Assembly: GCA_030374735.1 (NCBI GenBank)
Contig: JASCIV010000374.1
Coordinates: 1-22,383, forward strand
From: Gracilaria caudata
Taxonomy: Eukaryota > Rhodophyta > Florideophyceae > Gracilariales > Gracilariaceae
Direction: 5' to 3'
DNA: 22,383 nt
Part shown: positions 8,366 through 16,499 of the stretch, one piece after another
How the letters are laid out: every line of letters begins with the position of its first letter
Position numbering within the stretch: the first letter of the stretch is position 1
Translations under genes and position numbers: made by a program
The notes under the pieces: model-generated
What the model saw: the letters and a program-made list of their open reading frames with translations, nothing else
What the model was told of the DNA's origin: nothing
Databases searched by the model: none

Positions 8366-9091
8366 AATGTACAGAGGGAAACAGCACTGCTCAACGATTG
8401 TCGCGAGGACGGGACTCCCGGGCAGCGAGACGTGTTTGTACAGAGGTAGCACCAACTTCGTATGCTCGCAAAAGCAAAGCTTTTTTTTTACAATTATCTA
8501 CCTTCATGGGATAGAGCTTCTTCGTTCGATCACCACATGATGTGGCAAAGAGAAAACGGGTATATCGAGATACTATCCGACCTGTGCTGATGACATCAGT
8601 ACAAGCGCATCTGATGAGGGAAAGGCTCCTCATGGTGAGCTCTGTCGTTCTCGTTCAAAGGGAAATAGAATGGTCATGAAATCCCTCTACGTATACTATC
8701 GGGGACGTCCTCGACTTCTTCACATCTCTACTAGATATGCAGATCTATATGCCGAGACAAATTTTTAGCACGCAGCGCATCATAATGCACGCAAGATACA
8801 AAACGTAAAAGATTGAACGTTAAGCGGAACACATTTACAAATCATTGTAGCACAGCGCAGCGAAAAGCAGTCAGTCCTACTCCTCCCTCCATGAATGTAG
8901 GCAGTCATGTGAGACGAGGATGTGGAAATCACCTACAGCCGCAAGGAGAGCGGCCGAGAGGCGTATCAACATGGTCTTCGAGGCTTTCAAAAACTGCAAA
9001 TCCTTATGCTGAACCTCAATAGTCGGCTGTAGTTTTCACACAATCACAGAGCGACTTGTCCACTCCTCGCACAAGATAACCACAAAAGGCT
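8366..9091. other. Intergenic, upstream of MTR3 and downstream of H2B
   Basis: 726 bp holding the 5' leader of MTR3 and the 3' end of H2B, both on the minus strand. A short ATG-started minus frame (8633-8391, 80 codons) runs towards the MTR3 start but resembles nothing I know. It may be leader sequence. I find no canonical histone 3' stem-loop after the H2B stop. Confidence 0.4.
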
Positions 9092-9472
9092 TTACGATGA
9101 ACTGTACTTGGTGACAGCCTTTGTTCCTTCCGAAACGGCGTGTTTTGCCAATTCACCAGGCAGCAAAAGACGGACGGCAGTCTGAATTTCACGGGAAGTA
9201 AGAGTCTTGGTGTTGTTGTACGAAGCAAGCTTGGCGGCTTCTGTAGCGATCCGTTCGAACAGATCAGCGACGAAAGAGTTCATGATACTCATCGCCTTCG
9301 ATGAGATACCGGTGTCCGGATGAACTTGCTTCAACACCTTATAGATGTAGATAGAATACGACTCGCTCCTCTTCTTCTTGCGGGCTGTCTTCTCGACACC
9401 TCCACCCGAAATTCCCTTCTTGGCGACCTTCTTCTCGGCGACGGGCACGCTCTTTCCACCTCCCTTCGGCAT
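9092..9472 (-). CDS. H2B: Histone H2B
   Basis: 126 residues. I start at Met 9472 (MPKGGGKS), because the open frame's further 54 upstream codons match no histone. The Lys-rich tail (1-35) leads into RKKKRSESYSIYIYKVLKQVHPDTGIS at 31-57, the H2B histone-fold start, then MNSFVADLFERIATEA (64-79), LTSREIQTAVRLLLPGELAKHAVSEG and the C-terminal helix. The C-terminal AVTKYSSS carries Lys122, the position of regulatory H2B ubiquitination in yeast and animals. It is intronless and paired head to head with H2A, as is common for core histones expressed in S phase. No histone stem-loop was found, so the mRNA may be polyadenylated. Confidence 0.97.
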   Translation of the reverse strand: MPKGGGKSVPVAEKKVAKKGISGGGVEKTARKKKRSESYSIYIYKVLKQVHPDTGISSKAMSIMNSFVADLFERIATEAAKLASYNNTKTLTSREIQTAVRLLLPGELAKHAVSEGTKAVTKYSSS

Positions 9473-10059
9473 GGTTGACGGTTGAGAAAGACGAAACGAA
9501 ACAACGGGATAACTGAAACTTTGGGTGACTCGGGTTGGAGGCAAAACTTGACGTGTAGGAGCGCTTGTTTGGAGGTTCGATGGCTGCAGGTGTGCTCCGC
9601 GCGAGGCGGAAAAGGTCTTAAATGCGTTTCGCAAGACGAAAGCGTAGTAAGAGGTTTTTCAGGGGGTGACCTGGAACGGGTCAGGCGCCAATATTTTGTA
9701 TTCGGAAGACACCGGATTGGCCAATCCGTTGTCTCCTGCTGCAAGGGGGTACCGCCGAATCAACCAATCATATTCGTGCATTCGCCAAGCGCCCAAAATT
9801 TTAGCGTAATCTGCATGTTTTGCGCGCGCTTTAGAATTTTGCATGGTGTGTTTGTGTTTCGAAACGACGGGAGCGTGCTGCGTCTGGAGACCTTCCGTTC
9901 GCCCATTTAACTCCGCAACCCTTTGCGTTCCGGGGACTGAAGTGGTCGTCAGCCGTTTGCCATCAGCCTCCACACTAGACTTCGCCGTCGATCGCTACTC
10001 AACTCCGCTCAGAACGTTGACACGAACCTCTTTTCACACACTTTCGTCCATACTCAACC
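9473..10059. promoter_or_regulatory. Shared divergent H2B-H2A promoter
   Basis: 587 bp lie between the two start codons. The region holds four CCAAT boxes, one at 9688-9692, an inverted pair forming a 16-bp perfect palindrome (9713-9728) and one at 9764-9768. It also has GCGC-flanked AT tracts resembling E2F sites at 9686-9698 and 9789-9802 and a GCGCGCGC core at 9822-9829, all departing from the exact E2F consensus. CCAAT pairs and E2F sites are established histone promoter elements in plants and animals. The H2A leader is CT-rich. Confidence 0.6.
9713..9728. promoter_or_regulatory. 16-bp palindrome made of two head-to-head CCAAT boxes
   Basis: cggattggccaatccg reads identically on both strands. 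Its centre is ATTGGCCAAT, two CCAAT boxes pointing away from each other, which suits NF-Y-type factors acting on both histone genes. Confidence 0.6.
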
Positions 10060-10434
10060 ATGTCGAGCAAGACTAAGAAGACTTCGCAGTCCAGGTCGTC
10101 AAAGGCCGGTTTGCAGTTCCCCGTGGGTCGTATCCATCGTTTCCTCCGAAAAGGAGGGTACGCCGACCGTGTGGGAGCTGGAGCACCAGTTTACATGGCA
10201 GCAGTGATGGAATACCTCACGGCGGAAGTTTTGGAGTTGGCTGGAAATGCGGCACGTGATAACAAGAAGACCAGGATCATTCCGCGTCACATCCAGCTGG
10301 CCGTTCGTAATGATGAGGAATTGAACAAGCTTCTCAGTGGAGTGACCATTGCGTCTGGTGGTGTGCTGCCCAATATTCACCAGGTGCTCATGCCGAGGAA
10401 GAAGACTAAGGGTGATGCTTCGCAAGAGGTTTAG
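10060..10434 (+). CDS. H2A: Histone H2A with an H2A.X-type tail
   Basis: 124 residues, intronless. The histone fold is clear: AGLQFPVGRIHRFLRKGGYA (16-35), GAGAPVYMAAVMEYLTAEV (39-57), NAARDNKKTRIIPRHIQLA (63-81), NDEELNKLLSGVTIASGGVLPNI (84-106). It ends KGDASQEV: SQ-acidic-hydrophobic, the H2A.X motif whose Ser (here Ser121) is phosphorylated by ATM/ATR kinases at DNA breaks. It lacks features of H2A.Z or macroH2A. As the H2A of a divergent H2A/H2B pair it is likely a bulk, replication-linked H2A that doubles as H2A.X, as in budding yeast. No AATAAA or histone stem-loop is visible after the stop. Confidence 0.97.
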   Translation: MSSKTKKTSQSRSSKAGLQFPVGRIHRFLRKGGYADRVGAGAPVYMAAVMEYLTAEVLELAGNAARDNKKTRIIPRHIQLAVRNDEELNKLLSGVTIASGGVLPNIHQVLMPRKKTKGDASQEV

Positions 10435-11381
10435 ACATGTGGCGTGCTTGTTGTGGTGCCTACTTGTATGGTGGAGGTCCTTAGCATCTGGATTCTGAAT
10501 GATTGTGTACAGTAACTCTTGTTGGAACTAAAGAAAAGAGTCATGTTGTTTTCGCTGTTTGTGCTCTAGATTATGCATGAGTGTGGACGTCTGCTCACGT
10601 AGCGTCTGCATGGAAGGCGTGTGTGTTCGAAGAGCGTTAAGCAGAAGGGTTTAATGTCACGAACAAGTAAAGTTGTGCTGTTAGTATTGCCAGGCGCGAG
10701 CCGTTGACACGTTCCGTAGCTATCTATAATATTATTAAGAGCTGCGAGCTCACAGAAATGTGCAATGCTAACAGGGCTGCACTGAGCTGGACATGTGTAT
10801 TCGCAATTTCAGTGTTCATGCGCTTGGGTGAGAACGGCGCCATGTTGGGCAAGAGGTTGTGTCTAGCTGGCAAGACAGTGGCGAGCAATTGGAGAGGGTG
10901 GCGTGGTGCAATGAATTGCATCGGGGCGCCCGGAGGCGACAAGGACTTGTCATGGCCGAGAATGACATGGTTGTAATTGAGCGCATTGGGGGTGTATAGG
11001 TACCTTTGGTTGCTGATGTGTTCATTGAGAACGAAGGTAGAAGATGCTGCTAGATACCCTTGTACAAATGAAGGCAGACAGGGTTGATTACGAACGAACA
11101 ATTACCGTCGTGGATATTGTGTGTCCGGGCGCGTGAAAGTGCTCCGAGTGGGAGCGGAGAGGAAGTTCAACTTCCGAAGTTGAGCTGTGCGGTGGTGCAT
11201 CTGTAAACATGTGCATTACAGCTTGAGTGTTCATGACATGTGAGCAATGATGTCGTGCTTGACCACGCTCTGTGTCAACGCTTTCGACGACGACGCCGCC
11301 GCCGCCGTCGCCGTCGAAACTTTCGCATGTCGTCTACCCGCTAAGAAGATTTTTAAGTTGGCGGTAAAGGCAGAAGCGAGA
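10435..11381. other. Intergenic between H2A and REI1-like gene
   Basis: About 950 bp. Open frames on either strand (10704-10976 plus, 11101-10724 minus) resemble nothing and look like chance. Near the REI1-like gene, 11162-11181 holds GAAGTT, AACTTC and GAAGTT in alternating order, each one base apart. The in-frame open stretch from ATG 11247 to 11381, encoding an Ala/Asp-rich segment, could be an N-terminal extension of the REI1-like protein or leader. Confidence 0.4.
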
Positions 11382-12599
11382 ATGGACGCGGCCCAAACAG
11401 TGAGCTGCACGTCGTGCAATGTTGCAGTCTGCGGCGCAGAAAGCGTGCGCGTACACTACCGAAGCGACTTGCATCTGGTGAACGTAAAGCGGCGCGTGAG
11501 CGGTCTCTCACCGCTGTCCGCCAGCGAGTTTTCGCGACGAGTTCAGGTTCTACAAGCATCGAAAAGCGAGCTTGAGAAGGGAAAACGCGGAGTGAGCTGC
11601 GACGTGTGTCAGAAGCGTTTTGCTTCGGAAAAGGCTTTTCGAAATCATGAACTGTCCAGACGGCATCGCGACAAGATGAATGGCGCGCAACTGCAGGACA
11701 CGGATTGGATGTCGTCTGTGAACAGCGTGGACGTAGACGGCGAACGCGACGATGCGCATGATGAGGACGTGGTTGACGTGCTTCATGACGATGACGACGA
11801 AGCAGTGGAAGAAGCGTTGAAACAACGACTGCAGGAGTGGCGTGAACATGACGGATTCGGCGGCGTGTTTGACGATAAGTGGTTTGCGGACGCGCATGAG
11901 GCGTTGCTACATTTGCAACGAGGCGGGCTGTTTGTGCCGTTTCGAGAACGACTGCGCGATGAAGAGGGATTGGTACACTATCTGTCGCAAAAGGTGGGCG
12001 TGGGGTTCGCGTGCGTGCTGTGTGAGCGCTGTTTTGGCAGCGCAGACGCAGCCAGAAAACACATGCGCGACGTGGGACATCGCGGTATGACGGGCGACGA
12101 AGACGACTGGATGGAAGAGTATGGCGAGTTTTACGACTGGAGCGCGAATGCAACAGATGGCGCGGATGGCTGGGAAGAGGTGGATGCGGAGGAAGCGGAG
12201 CAGCTTGAGCAGCTGCAGGAGACTGAGGTGGAGACGGCGGAAGACGCGGAGCTGGCGTTGCCGGTGGGAAGACTGGCGGACGGTGAGGGGGATGGCGCGG
12301 ATGAAGTGGCGCTGGTGGTGCGCGATCGCGTGCTGGGACATCGGTCGTTGCGGCAGTTCTACAAACAACGCGTGCGGGGCGGGGATGAGCGGGCGGCGGT
12401 GGTGGCGGCGCGTGGGGAGCGACAGTTGCTGCAGCTGTCGCGTCGAGATGAGCGCGGTCAGCTGCCGTTGCGTGTGAGTCAGGCGGCGGAACGCAGGGCT
12501 CAGCGCATGCAGCTGGCGGTGGGGCGACGCAACTACTACACGAGGAAGGCGCGCTTCAGACAGCGCATGGCAGTGCTCAACTCGGGCTACCGCGCGTAA
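11382..12599 (+). CDS. REI1: REI1/ZNF622-like 60S ribosome maturation factor
   Basis: 405 residues from Met 11382, close to yeast Rei1 (393). An upstream in-frame ATG (11247) would add 45 Ala/Asp-rich residues, but relatives start just before the first zinc finger. Three C2H2 fingers are visible: Cys9/Cys12-His25/His31, Cys73/Cys76-His89/His95 and Cys211/Cys214-His227/His233. Family marks are NVKRRVSGLSPLS (34-46), the segment GLFVPFRERLRDEEGLVHYLSQKVGVG at 182-208, RKHMRDVGHRGM (225-236) and YGEFYDW (247-253). The linker 117-145 is acidic. Rei1 acts in the cytoplasm on pre-60S subunits: it inserts its C-terminus into the polypeptide exit tunnel and helps release Arx1. The basic C-terminal third (320-405) fits that. 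GC content is high. It lies 200 bp upstream of, and on the same strand as, the metacaspase gene. Confidence 0.85.
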   Translation: MDAAQTVSCTSCNVAVCGAESVRVHYRSDLHLVNVKRRVSGLSPLSASEFSRRVQVLQASKSELEKGKRGVSCDVCQKRFASEKAFRNHELSRRHRDKMNGAQLQDTDWMSSVNSVDVDGERDDAHDEDVVDVLHDDDDEAVEEALKQRLQEWREHDGFGGVFDDKWFADAHEALLHLQRGGLFVPFRERLRDEEGLVHYLSQKVGVGFACVLCERCFGSADAARKHMRDVGHRGMTGDEDDWMEEYGEFYDWSANATDGADGWEEVDAEEAEQLEQLQETEVETAEDAELALPVGRLADGEGDGADEVALVVRDRVLGHRSLRQFYKQRVRGGDERAAVVAARGERQLLQLSRRDERGQLPLRVSQAAERRAQRMQLAVGRRNYYTRKARFRQRMAVLNSGYRA

Positions 12600-12799
12600 A
12601 GTGGCGCTTCTGGTTGTATAGAAAAAAAGAAGAAAAAAAGAGGACGCGAGCGTGTGCTGTGCAGTGATGTGCAGCGTGCGACGGAACGATTTCGGTTGCA
12701 CAGCAATGCGACAGCCAGCAGCGACGCGTACAAAGGGCCGCGCCTGCGCTTGCGTCGCGCGCTTCGTGCTGCGCCGGCGCAAGTGGAGTCGACAACACC
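12600..12799 (+). other. Short gap between REI1-like and metacaspase genes
   Basis: 200 bp must contain both the REI1-like 3' end and the metacaspase promoter and leader. It starts with an A-rich run (about 12621-12640) and then becomes GC-rich. I see no AATAAA or TATA box. Confidence 0.4.
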
Positions 12800-14218
12800 A
12801 TGTCCAACCCCGGACTGTTGCCCGACGGCACGCTCAGCCCGGATTATCAACGAAGAGTTGCCACCAACCAGAACCGCTCGCTTCCGCCCGCGTTGCCGTT
12901 CTACTCGCACGGCGCGCCGTCGCACCTCGCGTACCCCGCGCCGCCGCCGTCGCAGTACATCGCGTCTCAACCGCCTTACTGCGCCGCGCCGCACGCGCCA
13001 CCATTCGCACCTGGTATGGCGCCGCCGCCGCAACAACCGCCGAGGCATGCTCCTTATGCAGGCGTGTCGCCGTATCAGTACGCGCCGCAGGCTGCGCCTC
13101 CGCCACCGCCGCCGCAACAAACCCATCAGTCGTACCGTCCCGTGCAACCGAGCGCGCCGCAGCCGCCGCCGGCTTATGCGGACTCGCGTTCGTATCGCCC
13201 GCCGCAACGCGCTTCGTCTTCGGGTGGTTATGCTGCGCCGCGCTACTATGCAAACCCGCATGCGCCCTCGCTCAGTACGTTCCGTCCATCGGGACGTAAG
13301 CGCGCTTTGTTGGTGGGAATTAACTATGTTGGCACGAAGGATGAGCTACGAGGTTGTGTCCGTGACGTCACTTTTGTGCATCATTTGCTTAAGACGAAGT
13401 TCCGCTTCCATGATAGGGACTTTGTGGTGCTCACGGATGTGGACTCCAAGATTAGGAACGTGCGCAAGGGACGACCGGATCGACGTACCATTCTGGAGTC
13501 GTTAAAGTGGCTGGTCAGTAGCGCCGGACCGGGCGATTCGTTGTGGTTCTCGTTTTCGGGCCATGGCTCGCAGGTTGTGGATACCAGCGGAGATGAGAGT
13601 GATGGCTACGATGAGACGCTTTTGCCGGTGGACTACAAGGTGGCTGGACCCATTGTGGATGATCAGTTGTACAGGATTGTGCGCAGAGTGGGCAATGGTG
13701 CGCGTCTCACCGTGTTGTTGGATGCATGTCACTCTGGTACAGGTCTCGATTTGCCGTATCAACACGACGTGTTCGGCACCGGAACCGGACAGAAGCTCAG
13801 TTCGGGCGGCAGACCAATGAGTCTCACGTCTGGAATCGCTAACCTCACGGGACACCTTTTGAACGGAAACGCGTCTGGCGCGCTGCAGGCCGGTCTCAGT
13901 CTGATGAAGGGAAAGAAGAAGACCAAACCGCAACAGGGACCAGACCCTAATGCTGGCGAGGTCTTGCTGTTTGCCGGATGTAAGGATAACCAAACCGCTG
14001 CCGATACTTCCAAGTTTGCAAAGGGACTTACTACTGGCGCTATGACCTACGCTCTGATTGAGGCCATTGAGCATTCTACTGTTGGTGATTGGCGAAATTA
14101 TAATTATCGACAGTTATTGCAGACTATGAGACAGAAACTTCGTGAGAACAGAATGGTGCAGACGCCGCAGTTCTCTACTTCTCATCCATTTGACGTCTCT
14201 TCCCCGTTTGTCTTGTAG
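12800..14218 (+). CDS. MCA1: Type I metacaspase with proline-rich prodomain
   Basis: 472 residues, intronless, start at accATG. Residues 30-155 are rich in Pro, Gln, Tyr and Ala (several runs of Pro), the disordered prodomain of type I metacaspases. I see no LSD1-type zinc finger. The p20 region begins KRALLVGINYVG (167-178). The catalytic dyad is His255 in SFSGHGSQ and Cys310 in LLDACHSGTG. DGYDETLLPVDY (268-279) is the conserved substrate-pocket segment. After p20 comes a linker (about 323-385) with a Lys-rich patch, then the p10 region (386-472) ending HPFDVSSPFVL, a typical family C-terminus. Metacaspases are calcium-dependent cysteine proteases cutting after Arg or Lys, with roles in stress, protein quality control and cell death. 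Confidence 0.95.
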   Translation: MSNPGLLPDGTLSPDYQRRVATNQNRSLPPALPFYSHGAPSHLAYPAPPPSQYIASQPPYCAAPHAPPFAPGMAPPPQQPPRHAPYAGVSPYQYAPQAAPPPPPPQQTHQSYRPVQPSAPQPPPAYADSRSYRPPQRASSSGGYAAPRYYANPHAPSLSTFRPSGRKRALLVGINYVGTKDELRGCVRDVTFVHHLLKTKFRFHDRDFVVLTDVDSKIRNVRKGRPDRRTILESLKWLVSSAGPGDSLWFSFSGHGSQVVDTSGDESDGYDETLLPVDYKVAGPIVDDQLYRIVRRVGNGARLTVLLDACHSGTGLDLPYQHDVFGTGTGQKLSSGGRPMSLTSGIANLTGHLLNGNASGALQAGLSLMKGKKKTKPQQGPDPNAGEVLLFAGCKDNQTAADTSKFAKGLTTGAMTYALIEAIEHSTVGDWRNYNYRQLLQTMRQKLRENRMVQTPQFSTSHPFDVSSPFVL

Positions 14219-14586
14219 CGTTGTTTTGCTTTACTTTGCTCGGTTGTGGTGCTTTTCTTTGCTCACTGCGTGCTCTTTAGTTGTGTTTTAGGATGTGGTC
14301 AGGGAGCATCACTTGGTTGATACCAAACACTTCACTTCGTGCTTGTTCTCGGTCAGCAACACGAATGTTGGCTTGGACACGCTCACGCTGCATGTGCTGC
14401 AGCGCACATTTCGCTGTGTGTGATCTTTTGCGTGCTCGGAAGAACTATTTGCTGGAGGGCTCTTTCAGACGACGCTGTGGCTCCCTGTCCGCAGTGAGGG
14501 GGAACGCCTTACGTCTTATTTCAGTTTTTCCTCGTGTCTTGTGAGCTGTGGAACGGATTTAATTCGTTCTCATTTTGTACAGAACT

Positions 14587-14592
14587 AATAAA
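14587..14592 (+). terminator. AATAAA polyadenylation signal
   Basis: Perfect AATAAA 369 bases after the metacaspase stop. It could end that mRNA with a long 3' UTR, or belong to an unrecognised transcript in between. Confidence 0.35.
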
Positions 14593-14743
14593 CTGGTAGA
14601 TTGCAACCTCTATTTTTTTTTAACGTGACCTATCGGGAACGTTGTGTGACCAGCACGTCGGGTCAGCTTTGAGATGGAGCCCAATTACGGACAGCAACTC
14701 TGGGACGGCGACGCTGACAGTTTTGTTCTTCACTCGGCGCGGC

Positions 14744-14773
14744 GATCTCGGTGTCGTCAGCGACACCGAGATC
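14744..14773. repeat. Perfect 13-bp inverted repeat with 4-nt loop
   Basis: gatctcggtgtcg (14744-14756), loop tcag, then cgacaccgagatc (14761-14773). Thirteen uninterrupted base pairs with a tetraloop would make a very stable hairpin in either RNA strand. It is not in a recognised gene. Confidence 0.85.
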
Positions 14774-15443
14774 TGCAGACTTGCACGTGCACGTGAGTTG
14801 AAGAGAGTGCCAGCTCATCCTGACCGAAACTGAGTCCTCTCCTTCACATGCAACTTGATGTCACCATACTGTACGGTCGTACCTACAGAATTGTGCCCTC
14901 GTGCTCGGCATCGAGAACACTGTGTGTGCGCCAAGAACCCTACCTGTAAACCGGTTGTATTTGTTATAACAGCTGCAAGAATGAGTGTGTGACACGTAAA
15001 GAGCGCGAAGACAAGCGAGGAGTGGACACCATCGTGTCGTTGAAAACCTTGATACTGAGCATCTCCTGAGTGATTGGTAAAACAGAGGGTGATCAGTGGA
15101 ACTGCACTGAGGTTCTTGCTTGCGCAGGAGGAGCCGGCGTGCGAAGTGAATTTTGTCGCGCTCAACAGTTGCTTCGATATGTATGATGATTTGCTAAAAT
15201 CCCCAGTGCGCGCTTTCTTCTTTATCGCGGACGTGGCGTTCCGATTCCGAAAGGCAAACGGCAGGTCGTTCTCTCTCTCCTCGACAGGCTAACAACCTTT
15301 TCTGCACACCGTCTCAAAGCCTTTTCTCTCTCTCTCGTTGCGGCCGTAGCGTGTGTCGCCTTGATGAGCTGTTGCAAAGCCCGTCGAAGCGCTGCGTGAT
15401 TAGAGGTTGTGTTCTGTTTTTGTGTGACATTCGCAAGTAGCCA

Positions 15444-15653
15444 ATGTCACCTTCGGCCTTATCTGCCGCGCGACCCGTCAACAAAACTTTCCCTCTCTTC
15501 GGTGGCATTAGTAAGCTCGTACCCTTCATTCGGTGTCTGAGGATTTGCTTTCACTTGCAGTACGTGCAATCGCACTTGTTTCTGCGCCATCTTATTTTCG
15601 GAATGCAAAGCGAGCAATCTGAGGATGCTAGCAGTCTATCCATGTGGCCCTAG
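15444..15653 (+). CDS. Small hypothetical ORF, possibly spliced
   Basis: An ATG-started frame of 69 codons follows a CT-rich leader-like stretch. Inside it is a textbook small intron: donor gtaagc at 15511 and acceptor tttcacttgcag ending at 15560, 50 bp. Splicing would change frame and give a 42-residue basic product ending at a TGA at about 15619-15621. Unspliced reading gives a hydrophobic, Ser-tailed 69-residue product. I recognise neither version. Both forms have a basic or neutral N-terminus followed by a hydrophobic stretch, which would fit a small membrane or organelle protein. It may also be chance. Confidence 0.3.
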   Translation: MSPSALSAARPVNKTFPLFGGISKLVPFIRCLRICFHLQYVQSHLFLRHLIFGMQSEQSEDASSLSMWP

Positions 15654-16499
15654 CTAGCGGTGTCCCAATTCTAGCCTATTCGACTCCGTAATATGTACAT
15701 GCGTGATCTGGCTGGTACATCACACCTTCACTTCAACGCCAAAACCATCTTGGATTAGACCTTCTCACTCGAAACGCGTGCAAACCCGCTTCTCATTCCA
15801 TTGTCGTGCCCTTGTGGTATGACCCTTTTGGCAGATACTCTTATCCTCAGATACGACAGTCAGAAGCCGTCGGCAAATTTCGTCCAATGTTGACATCAAT
15901 CGTTTCCTCTCAAAAGAGGGCGCTCCTGCGTGTCCATTAGTGACAACATGTGTGGGATTCTCCACCTGCTGTTGACCGCCCTTCTCGATAATTGCTTACA
16001 AACGCTTTGGAGCATAATGAGACACAGGGTGGAGGTCTGAGTGAGGGCATGTGACAGGAGTGCCCCTTTCTATCCTCGGCCCTTCAGGGAAGCAACTCGC
16101 AACTGAGGGAGACTGTGCTCCAGCATCGATAGCTTTGGTATGAAAAAACAACTGTTAAGATCGTGCCGTCGTAGAATCTACGTAGAGCTACGAGGGTATC
16201 ATTCAAGGGCTCACCTCCGGTTATTTTTTCTTTTGAGAACAGGTCAAAAGTTTTGACCTGCTCTCGCCAAAACGGACAAAATGCAATTCCCATCGACCGC
16301 CCTCCCGCGAACATGCTCCTTCCGATAATCGCCTATTGTCCCCACTCTGGCTGAGAAAACATTTGGATCGGAAACTCTGCACTCTTCCCTGTGAAGTATT
16401 CCCAAACACGACCGGGCCAATCGATCTCCCTCACGCATCGGCGTAACACTCGCCCCGCGCGCACAAGTCGTCTCTCGAACGTCGTAGAAGCGTGTGGAA
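15654..16499. other. Intergenic and 5' leader of the Rid gene
   Basis: About 850 bp. The last 240 bp are pyrimidine-rich on the plus strand and are probably promoter and leader of the Rid gene. The same stretch gives a purine-rich, codon-like but unrecognisable frame on the minus strand. A 21-bp palindrome lies at 16240-16260. A minus-strand frame at 15965-15765 starts with GTG, not ATG, and could be chance or an exon. Confidence 0.4.
16240..16260. promoter_or_regulatory. 21-bp perfect palindrome upstream of the Rid gene
   Basis: caggtcaaaa, one central g, then ttttgacctg. The half-site (A)GGTCAA / TTGACC(T) is repeated in inverted order, suiting a dimeric DNA-binding protein. It lies 240 bp before the Rid start codon. 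Confidence 0.5.

Larger units (their letters stand above)
14219..15443 (+). other. Metacaspase 3' end and largely unexplained intergenic DNA
   Basis: An AATAAA at 14587-14592 lies 369 bases after the metacaspase stop. Pieces of this stretch look coding by codon use (for example about 14294-14420 after a ttttag acceptor, and 14654-14792 ahead of a gtgagt donor), but they give no recognisable product. A strong hairpin lies at 14744-14773. CT-rich sequence at about 15276-15345 resembles leaders elsewhere in this window and precedes the small candidate gene at 15444. Confidence 0.35.

Noticed and set aside
10435..10560. Histone 3' stem-loop after H2A
   Set aside because: No 6-bp stem with 4-base loop close to the stop. 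The only pairing (actctt/aagagt) has an 18-base loop.
11162..11181. Heat-shock element
   Set aside because: GAA and TTC units are separated by one base, or by three, rather than the required two.
11907..13261. Long minus-strand frames over the REI1-like and metacaspase genes
   Set aside because: They are Arg/His-rich shadows of GC-rich coding sequence, with the real products clearly recognised on the plus strand.
15765..15965. 66-codon minus frame with protein-like composition
   Set aside because: It starts with GTG, not ATG, and I could not link it to a convincing upstream exon. Possible exon, but not supportable.
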